DNA of 64,000 nt, taken from NCBI RefSeq assembly GCF_024359545.1, contig NZ_JAKQZG010000004.1, forward strand, positions 124,001-188,000. Reading direction: 5' to 3'. The notes beneath the pieces were generated by a model that had not been told where the DNA came from, searched no databases, and saw only the letters and a program-made list of their open reading frames with translations. Of the stretch, positions 58,163 through 64,000 are shown in pieces (position 1 is the first letter of the stretch; every line of letters begins with the position of its first letter). The stretch comes from Jiella marina (GTDB taxonomy: Bacteria > Pseudomonadota > Alphaproteobacteria > Rhizobiales > Rhizobiaceae). The translations under genes and the position numbers were made by a program.

Positions 58163-59977
58163 ATGCCGCAACCGCCGGTGAAGGACATTGCATTCACCCT
58201 GAAGACGATAGCCGGTCTGGACGCGGCGATCGACGAGGGCTTGTTTCCCGAACTGACACCCGACCTCGTGGATGCCGTCCTCGAGGAGGCGGCGCGCTTT
58301 GCGAGCGAGCGCATGGCGCCACTCGACGCGATCGGTGATGCAGAGGGCGCGCGGATCGAAAACGGCGTGGTCACGACGCCCACGGGCTGGCGGGACCTCT
58401 ACCAGGACTGGATCGCTGGCGGCTGGAACGCCCTCGCCGGCCCGGCGGACCACGGAGGTCAGGAACTGCCGACGGCGTTGTCCGCTGCCGTCTTCGAGAT
58501 GTGGAACCACGCCTCCATCGCCTTCACCCTGGCGCCGCTGCTGACGGTGGGTGCCGTCGAGGCGCTGACGGTGCACGGATCCGAGCAACTGAAGGCAGCC
58601 TATCTCGAAAAGCTTGTGACCGGCGAGTGGACGGGCACGATGAATCTGACCGAGCCGCAGGCCGGATCCGACCTCGCGGCACTTCGCACCCGCGCCGAAC
58701 GAGCCGGTGACGGCAGCTACCGCATCTTCGGCCAGAAGATCTACATCACTTATGGCGAGCACGACATGGCCGATAACATCGTCCATCTCGTCCTCGCCAG
58801 GCTTCCCGATGCGCCGGCCGGGGTGAAGGGGATCTCGCTCTTCCTCGTGCCGAAATTCCTGCCCGAGGAGAGCGGCGCGCCCGGCCGCCGCAACGACGTC
58901 GTTTGCCATTCGATCGAACACAAGCTCGGCATTCACGGCTCTCCCACCTGCACGATGCTTTTCGGCGAGGGAGTGGGCGAGACCGGCGAGGCCGGCGCTG
59001 TCGGCTATCTGGTGGGCGAGGAAAACCGCGGTCTCGCCTGCATGTTCACGATGATGAACAATGCCCGCCTTCTGGTCGGTATCGAAGGCGTCGGCGTTGC
59101 CGATGCGGCCTATGAGAAGGCGCTCGCCTATGCCCGTGAGCGCCGCCAGGGCCGCGCGACGCGGCTCGCACCATCCGCCGAGAAGTCGGGGAGCATGAGC
59201 CCGATCGTCGCGCATCCGGACGTGGCGCGCATGCTCTTGACGATGAAGGGCATGACTGACGCCGCCCGTGCCATCGCCTATAGCTGCGCCATCGCCATCG
59301 ATCGGGCGAAGGCCTATGCCGGCAGGGATGCGGACAAGGCTCGGACGTGGCAGGAGCGGGCGAACCTCCTGACGCCCGTCGCCAAGGCGTTTTCGAGCGA
59401 TATGGCGGTGGAGGTCGCGTCCATCGGAATCCAGGTCCATGGCGGCATGGGCTTCGTCGAGGAGACCGGGGCGGCGAAGCTGCTGCGCGATGCGCGCATC
59501 ACGCCGATCTACGAAGGCACCAACGGCATCCAGGCGATCGATCTCGTGGTCCGAAAGATCACCCAGTCTGGCGGCGAAACGACCCGCGCGCTGTTCGCGG
59601 AATGGGATGAGACGGTCGCGGAACTTTCCCGCCGCAACGCTCCGGAATTTGGCGATGCAGCCCCGCAATTGCAGGCCGCCATGGCCGATCTGCGCGAGGC
59701 GACCGAGCATCTGCTGTCGGAACTGCGGGAGGGCCGGAACGAAGCGGCCCTTTCGGGCGCGACGCCCTATCTCAAGCTCTTTGGCCTCGCTGCCGGAGGT
59801 GCGCTCCTTGCCAAGGGCGCGTTGGCGGATGGCGCCGGCCACGAGCGGATCGCGCTGATGCGGTATTTCGCAGAGAACCTTACCGTCGAGACCGGCGGTT
59901 TGAAGCGCAAGGTGATGTCGGGCGCGGCGAGCCTTGCCGCTGCTCACGACATCCTGCTGTCGGAGATGGCGCGATGA
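58163..59977 (+). CDS. Acyl-CoA dehydrogenase (DmdC-like)
   Basis: This 604-residue flavoenzyme has the architecture of 3-methylmercaptopropionyl-CoA dehydrogenase (DmdC) and related long acyl-CoA dehydrogenases. It has an N-terminal extension (MPQPPVKDIAFTLKTIAGLD), the FAD-binding MNLTEPQAGSDLAALRT, the GIHGSPTCTM loop, the catalytic Glu in ITPIYEGTNGIQAIDLV, and a C-terminal alpha domain. GGAGGAAA lies 7 nt before ATG 58163. It overlaps the enoyl-CoA hydratase by 4 nt. The natural substrate cannot be fixed; paralogues act on medium-chain acyl-CoAs as well as on dimethylsulfoniopropionate products. Confidence 0.9.
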   Translation: MPQPPVKDIAFTLKTIAGLDAAIDEGLFPELTPDLVDAVLEEAARFASERMAPLDAIGDAEGARIENGVVTTPTGWRDLYQDWIAGGWNALAGPADHGGQELPTALSAAVFEMWNHASIAFTLAPLLTVGAVEALTVHGSEQLKAAYLEKLVTGEWTGTMNLTEPQAGSDLAALRTRAERAGDGSYRIFGQKIYITYGEHDMADNIVHLVLARLPDAPAGVKGISLFLVPKFLPEESGAPGRRNDVVCHSIEHKLGIHGSPTCTMLFGEGVGETGEAGAVGYLVGEENRGLACMFTMMNNARLLVGIEGVGVADAAYEKALAYARERRQGRATRLAPSAEKSGSMSPIVAHPDVARMLLTMKGMTDAARAIAYSCAIAIDRAKAYAGRDADKARTWQERANLLTPVAKAFSSDMAVEVASIGIQVHGGMGFVEETGAAKLLRDARITPIYEGTNGIQAIDLVVRKITQSGGETTRALFAEWDETVAELSRRNAPEFGDAAPQLQAAMADLREATEHLLSELREGRNEAALSGATPYLKLFGLAAGGALLAKGALADGAGHERIALMRYFAENLTVETGGLKRKVMSGAASLAAAHDILLSEMAR

Positions 59978-60711
59978 GTGGCCTGGTTGCGGTGACCGCC
60001 GAGGGCGGTGTCGTCACGATCCGGATGAACCGTCCCGAGAAGAAGAACGCGATCAATCGGGCGATGTATCGCGAGATGAAGGAAGCGCTCGAAGCCGCGG
60101 CGCAGGATGACGCAGTCCGCGCCATCGTGTTCGCGGGCGTTCCGGGCGCGTTCTGTGCCGGCAACGACATCGCCGATTTCATGGCGATCGCCGAGGGTGG
60201 TTCGCTGCCTGGCGAGGTGCGCGACTTTCTCCTCCTCGTGGCGCAATATCCCAAGCCACTCGTCGCGGCGCTGGACGGGCTTGCGATCGGCATCGGCACG
60301 ACCCTCCTCATGCATTGCGATCTGGCTTATGCCACCCCGAATTCGGTGTTTCGCACGCCTTTCCTTGATCTCGGCGTGACGCCTGAGGCTGCTTCCAGCC
60401 TGATCGCGCCGCGGATGATGGGCGACCAGCGCGCCTTCGCGCTGCTGGTTCTGGGCGAGGCTTTCGACGCGCAGAGCGCGCGCGAAGCCGGACTGATCTA
60501 CAAGGTGAGCGAGGATTGCGAGGCGGCGGCAATGGAGGCGGCGCGCGCCCTTGCCAAGAAGCCGCCCGAGGCCCTGAGCATTGCTCGCGAACTGGTTCGT
60601 GGACCGCGTACCGACGTTGTGGCGACGATCGACCGGGAGCTCGAGATCTTCTCAGAGCGTCTGCGCTCGAAAGAGGCACGCGCCGCATTCGCGGCTTTTC
60701 TCTCCCGGTAG
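59974..60711 (+). CDS. Enoyl-CoA hydratase/isomerase family protein
   Basis: This crotonase-fold protein has 245 residues. It has the oxyanion-hole segments GVPGAFCAGNDIADF and ALDGLAIGIGTTLLMHCD. The helix RTPFLDLGVTPEAASSLIAP (PF-x-LGVTPE-x-x-SS) resembles Delta3-Delta2-enoyl-CoA isomerases rather than classical hydratases, which have the Glu pair. It overlaps the DmdC-like dehydrogenase, so the two form a second small acyl-CoA operon, perhaps for unsaturated fatty acids (inference). Confidence 0.9.
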   Translation: MSGLVAVTAEGGVVTIRMNRPEKKNAINRAMYREMKEALEAAAQDDAVRAIVFAGVPGAFCAGNDIADFMAIAEGGSLPGEVRDFLLLVAQYPKPLVAALDGLAIGIGTTLLMHCDLAYATPNSVFRTPFLDLGVTPEAASSLIAPRMMGDQRAFALLVLGEAFDAQSAREAGLIYKVSEDCEAAAMEAARALAKKPPEALSIARELVRGPRTDVVATIDRELEIFSERLRSKEARAAFAAFLSR

Positions 60712-60801
60712 ACGTCTCGTCATCACCGTTGAAAAGGGCAGGACGTCCGCTGGAGCGGACGCCCGCGGGATCGGCCGGACGGGAGGAGCCTTGGACCGAT
60801 C

Positions 60802-62004
60802 CTATTCGGCAGCAAGGCGGCCGTCCGCCTCGTGCGCTTCGCGATAATAGGTCTGAGCCGCCGCGACACCCGCGCCCGGAGTGATCTTCGCGCCGGCGTC
60901 GAGGAGCGAAATCTCCGCCGATGCGAGCGCTCCGAGGCACATCACTTCGTTGAGATCGCCGAGATGGCCGATCCGGAACACCCTGCCGCCGAGCCTTGCC
61001 AGGCCGCCGCCGAAAGAGGTGTTGTAGCGGTGATAGGCGATCTTCATCACCTGATTGGCGTCGATGCCATCGGGCACGGTGATCGCGGAAACCGTGTCGG
61101 AATACCATTTCCGCTCGACCGCCACGAGGTTTAGCCCCAGTCCCGCAATGCCGCGTCGAACGCCCTCGGCGAGCCTGTAGTGCCGCGCGAAGACGTTCTC
61201 CAGCCCTTCCTCGAACAAGAGATCGAGCGAGGCCCGCAGCCCGTGGAAAAACTGCGTCGGCGGCGTGTAGGGAAAATAGCCCTGATCGTTCATGGCGATC
61301 ATGTCGGTGAAGCCGAAATAGCTGCGCGGCAGCTTCTCGCGATTGTCGCGGTTTGCCGCGAGGGCCTTCTCCGACACCGACAGGAAGGACATGCCGGCTG
61401 GCAGCATGAAGCCCTTCTGCGACCCGGCGACGGCGAGATCGACACCCCATTCCTCCTGGCGGAAGTCGATCGAGGCAATCGAGGAGACGCCGTCGACGAA
61501 GAGGAGGGCTGGGTGCGAATGGCTGTCGAGCAGCTTGCGCACGCCCGCGACGTCCGAGGTGACGCCGGTGGCCGTCTCGTTGTGGGTGACGAAGACGGCG
61601 CGGATCTCGTGGCTCGTATCGGCGGCGATCGCCGCCTCATAAGCGTCGAGCGGCACGCCGGCGCCCCATTCGACATCGATGGCGTTGACGTCGAGCCCGA
61701 GCCGTTTCGCCATTTCCACCCAGAGATGGGAGAACTGGCCGAAGCGCGACATCAGGACCTTGTCGCCCGGCGCCAGCGTGTTCTGGATCGCGGCCTCCCA
61801 GGCGCCGGTGCCGGAGGAAGGGAACATGAAGACCCGGCCGGTCTCGTTCTTGAAGGCGCGCTTCAAGTCCCGAAACAGCGAGAGCGTGAGGTCCGGCATG
61901 TCCGGCGCGCGCTGGTCCTCCATCGGGACGTTCATCGCCCGACGGACCTTGTCCGGCACGTTGGTCGGGCCGGGTATGAATAGCTGTCTGATTCCGTGTT
62001 TCAA
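60802..62004 (-). CDS. sgaA: Serine-glyoxylate aminotransferase
   Basis: It transfers the amino group of serine to glyoxylate, giving hydroxypyruvate and glycine, a key serine-cycle step. Its 400 residues show class V aminotransferase features: FIPGPTNVPDKVRRAMN at the N-terminus, FPSSGTGAWEAAIQNTL, LLFVDGVSSIASIDFR with the PLP-binding Asp, and GSQKGFMLPAGMSF with the PLP Lys. The likely start is TTG 62004 (MKHGIRQLFIPGP) with GGAGG 5 nt upstream; no ATG is in register. It is divergent from a PH-domain gene and convergent with the enoyl-CoA hydratase gene. Confidence 0.92.
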   Translation of the reverse strand: MKHGIRQLFIPGPTNVPDKVRRAMNVPMEDQRAPDMPDLTLSLFRDLKRAFKNETGRVFMFPSSGTGAWEAAIQNTLAPGDKVLMSRFGQFSHLWVEMAKRLGLDVNAIDVEWGAGVPLDAYEAAIAADTSHEIRAVFVTHNETATGVTSDVAGVRKLLDSHSHPALLFVDGVSSIASIDFRQEEWGVDLAVAGSQKGFMLPAGMSFLSVSEKALAANRDNREKLPRSYFGFTDMIAMNDQGYFPYTPPTQFFHGLRASLDLLFEEGLENVFARHYRLAEGVRRGIAGLGLNLVAVERKWYSDTVSAITVPDGIDANQVMKIAYHRYNTSFGGGLARLGGRVFRIGHLGDLNEVMCLGALASAEISLLDAGAKITPGAGVAAAQTYYREAHEADGRLAAE

Positions 62005-62152
62005 AACGACCTCCGCAGCGGGCCGGCGCAGCGCCGATCCGCCGGGGCGCATGACAGCGCCCCCTATTAACGACCACGATACCCATCCGCGAAAGCCAAA
62101 TGGAACTTTCATTTTCTGATCAAGCGGCGCAGGAAAATTAAGCGGAGGCGGA

Positions 62153-62180
62153 ATTCGGCGCGCCGAATAACCATTTATTC
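62153..62180. promoter_or_regulatory. Two overlapping palindromes between sgaA and the PH-domain gene
   Basis: ATTCGGCG|CGCCGAAT (62153-62168) is a perfect 16-bp palindrome. It overlaps GAATAA (62165-62170) / TTATTC (62175-62180), a second perfect inverted repeat with a 4-bp spacer. The position in a divergent intergenic region suggests an operator. Confidence 0.5.
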
Positions 62181-62227
62181 TGCAGGAAGCGGTCGCGGCC
62201 GTGACCGAGGGAAGAGCGGAGGAAGCA

Positions 62228-62608
62228 ATGGGCCTCTTGTCGGGACTGATGGGGCTGACGAGTGACGTGGACGTCGAGAGCGTGCGCGACGATCTGGAAC
62301 CGATCCTCATCGAGAACGAGACGATCGTTCTCGCCTTCATGGTCGTGCGCGACATGCTGGTGTTCACCGATCTTCGGCTGATCCTCGTGGACAAGCAGGG
62401 CATGACCGGGCGCAAGCGCACGATCCAGTCGATCCCCTACCGCGCCATCACCACCTTCTCGGTCGAGACGGCAGGCAGCTTCGACGCGGACTCGGAGATG
62501 ACGATCTGGGTCAGCGGCCAGCCGCCGCTCAAACGCGAGCTGTCACGGCGCTCCAATATCGCGGGAATCCAGAAGTCCCTGGCAGAGGGGGTGCTGGGAC
62601 GACGGTAG
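62228..62608 (+). CDS. Bacterial PH-domain protein
   Basis: The product (126 residues) fits the bacterial pleckstrin-homology (bPH, YokE/DUF1696-like) pattern: MGLLSGLMGLTSDVDVE, VVRDMLVFTDLRLILVDKQG and KRTIQSIPYRAITTFSVETAG, with a C-terminal helix (QKSLAEGVLGRR). No catalytic residues or signal peptide are present; it is cytosolic. Function is unknown. ATG 62228 follows GGAGGAAGC; a GTG at 62201 is in frame upstream. It is a single-gene unit. Confidence 0.9.
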   Translation: MGLLSGLMGLTSDVDVESVRDDLEPILIENETIVLAFMVVRDMLVFTDLRLILVDKQGMTGRKRTIQSIPYRAITTFSVETAGSFDADSEMTIWVSGQPPLKRELSRRSNIAGIQKSLAEGVLGRR

Positions 62609-62701
62609 CGCGAAAGAGCGAAACCTTTCGTAAACCTTGCCCACGACCGAATAATTTTTCATTTCGATGGATCGATTTGCGGCGTCGCGAGTTAACGGGC
62701 G

Positions 62702-63217
62702 ATGCCTACGATCACCGCCGAGATCCGATTTGCCGACCCGAAAGACGCGAGCGCGCTTGCCAGCGTGCACGAGTCGGCCTGGCGGGGCGCCTATTCCGGC
62801 ATCATCCCCCATCGCTGTCTCAACGGCATGATCGAGCGCCGTCATTCGTCGTGGTGGACGCGCGCGGTGAACAGCGGGGCAGGGATCCTCGTTGTCGACT
62901 ATGGCGGCGAGATCGTCGGCTACGCGACGATGGGGCGCAATCGCACCAACGCTTTGGCGGTCCGTGGCGAGATCTACGAGCTTTACCTCAAGCCTGCTTA
63001 TCAGGGCGTCGGTTTCGGCCGGCGCCTTTTCAATGCGTCGCAACGGCTCCTGAAGGAGCGGGGCTTTTCGAGCGTGGCCGTCTGGGCGCTGGTGGACAAC
63101 GCGATGGCTACCCAGTTCTACGAAGGCATGGGCGGTGTCGCGGTGGCCGACGGCGAAGAATGCTTCGACGGCAAGAAACTCCGCAAGGTCGCCTATGTCT
63201 GGCCGAAGGCCGAGTAG
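62702..63217 (+). CDS. GNAT family N-acetyltransferase
   Basis: This 171-residue acetyl-CoA-dependent acetyltransferase of the Acetyltransf_1 type begins with MPTITAEIRFADPKDASALA. The core IYELYLKPAYQGVGFGRRLF contains the Q/R-x-x-G-x-G/A acetyl-CoA motif (QGVGFG), and the C-terminal SVAVWALVDNAMATQFYEGMGG is typical of the group. Substrate unknown. It lies between the PH-domain gene and the convergent purD gene. Confidence 0.88.
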   Translation: MPTITAEIRFADPKDASALASVHESAWRGAYSGIIPHRCLNGMIERRHSSWWTRAVNSGAGILVVDYGGEIVGYATMGRNRTNALAVRGEIYELYLKPAYQGVGFGRRLFNASQRLLKERGFSSVAVWALVDNAMATQFYEGMGGVAVADGEECFDGKKLRKVAYVWPKAE

Positions 63218-63305
63218 CGGCGCGCGATGTCGGCAAAGGGAGGCGATCTTTTTGATCCCGTAGCCGCCGCATTGCTCATGCAGTCCGCTCCGTCGGCGGC
63301 CGAAG

Positions 63306-64000
63306 TCATTCCTGCTCGACCATGATCGCCCGGTGGCCGATATCGGAGCGGAAGAAGCCCTGATCCCATTCCACGTCCGAGACGGCGTCATAGGCGCGCT
63401 TGGCGGCTTCCCGGACACTGTCGCCTGTGGCCGTGACGTTCAGAACCCGGCCGCCCGTGGCGAGAAGCTTCTCGCCGTCGAGGCTGGTTCCAGCGTGAAA
63501 GACACGCATGGTCTCGCTGGAGGCGGGCAGTCGGGCGATCTCGGTGCCCTTGCGATATGATCCGGGATAGCCGTCGGCGGCAATGACGACCGTCAGCGCG
63601 CGCCGCGCAGACCACTTCACCTCGACGTCGGAAATGTCGCCCCTCGCCGCGGCCAGGAAAGCCGGGAGGATGTCGCTGTCGAGGCGCATCATCAGAACCT
63701 GGCATTCCGGATCGCCGAAGCGGACATTGTATTCGATCAGCTTGGGGCCGGTTTCCGTCAGCATAAGACCGGCATAGAGGATGCCGCGGAAGGGCGAACC
63801 GATTTCGCGCATGCCTTCGAGCGTCGGGCGGATGATCTCGCGCATCGTGCGCTCCACCATGCGCTCGCTCATGCAAAGTGCCGGCGAATAGGCGCCCATG
63901 CCGCCGGTGTTCGGACCGCGGTCGCGGTCGAAGGCACGTTTATGGTCCTGGGCGGTGCCGAAGACGAGGGCGCGTTCGCCGTCGCAAAGGCAGAACAGGC
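63306..64000 (-). CDS. purD: Phosphoribosylamine-glycine ligase, C-terminal part (5' end outside window)
   Basis: PurD joins phosphoribosylamine and glycine in purine synthesis. Only the C-terminal part (about 231 residues) is in the window; the frame runs out of the right edge. Visible features are the ATP-grasp segment with DHKRAFDRDRGPNTGGMGAYSP, the metal-binding GPKLIEYNVRFGDPECQ, and the C-terminal AIR-synthase-like domain ending YDAVSDVEWDQGFFRSDIG. The gene looks intact as far as seen. Confidence 0.96.
   Translation of the reverse strand, partial: LFCLCDGERALVFGTAQDHKRAFDRDRGPNTGGMGAYSPALCMSERMVERTMREIIRPTLEGMREIGSPFRGILYAGLMLTETGPKLIEYNVRFGDPECQVLMMRLDSDILPAFLAAARGDISDVEVKWSARRALTVVIAADGYPGSYRKGTEIARLPASSETMRVFHAGTSLDGEKLLATGGRVLNVTATGDSVREAAKRAYDAVSDVEWDQGFFRSDIGHRAIMVEQE

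Noticed and set aside
60745-60760. Hairpin GTCCGC-tgga-GCGGAC between the enoyl-CoA hydratase gene and sgaA
   Set aside because: The stem is only six base pairs and has no T-run on either strand, so a terminator call is not supported.

Overview
The window is a high-GC, gene-dense stretch of chromosome from an alphaproteobacterium, most likely order Hyphomicrobiales (Rhizobiales). The evidence is the gene order rplU-rpmA-GNAT-obg-proB-proA-nadD-rsfS-rlmH-envC-ctpA-polysaccharide deacetylase, a RibBX-type riboflavin protein, the pcaQ/pcaCHG arrangement, an L21 with a long C-terminal extension, and rhizobial-style intergenic palindromes. An Aurantimonadaceae-like lineage is a guess. No phage, plasmid, insertion sequence, CRISPR array, rRNA or tRNA gene was found.

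Layout. 1-15.4 kb: a housekeeping block on the plus strand (ribosomal proteins L21 and L27, Obg GTPase, proline synthesis, NadD, RsfS, RlmH, cell-wall processing genes), interrupted by a minus-strand PAP2 membrane phosphatase. 15.4-19.4 kb: an aromatic-acid cluster (pobA, pcaG, pcaH, pcaC) read leftward, with the LysR activator pcaQ divergent. 19.5-21.3 kb: three unrecognised exported proteins. 21.9-23.7 kb: ribBX and queF. 23.8-31.0 kb: a soluble NAD-dependent molybdenum formate dehydrogenase operon (LysR regulator, fdsG, fdsB, fdsA, fdhD, fdsD). 31.1-37.7 kb: envelope and stress genes (polysaccharide deacetylase lipoprotein, MscS channel, YitT protein, ligase-associated exonuclease, CsbD, Sel1/GYF_2 protein). 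37.8-42.4 kb: a hydroxypyruvate/glycerate reductase and a complete pqqABCDE operon, including a 25-residue pqqA at 42341-42418. 43.5-49.1 kb: a D-2-hydroxyacid dehydrogenase plus lactate permease, then an aldehyde dehydrogenase/DUF779 pair with an AcoR-like regulator. 49.5-60.7 kb: fatty acid beta-oxidation (fadE, thiolase, fadJ, acetyl-CoA hydrolase, an FAH-family protein, a DmdC-like acyl-CoA dehydrogenase, an enoyl-CoA hydratase/isomerase). 60.8-64.0 kb: serine-glyoxylate aminotransferase, a PH-domain protein, a GNAT acetyltransferase and the 3' part of purD.

How it fits together. Formate dehydrogenase, PQQ synthesis, hydroxypyruvate reductase and serine-glyoxylate aminotransferase are components expected in a serine-cycle methylotroph or an organism that oxidises C1 compounds and alcohols. 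The PQQ-dependent dehydrogenase itself is not in the window. The pca/pob, lactate, aldehyde and fatty-acid modules mark a versatile heterotroph.

No wholly new multi-gene system is evident. The most interesting signals are regulatory or small-scale: a near-consensus promoter before fadE carrying two palindromes; a LysR box before the formate dehydrogenase operon; a terminator-like hairpin inside the 5' coding part of fdhD; a hairpin touching the ribosome binding site of the MscS gene; overlapping palindromes between the aminotransferase and PH-protein genes; an FAH-family protein that has lost expected catalytic residues; and an apparent CTG start for rsfS. All calls come from reading the sequence, without database searches.
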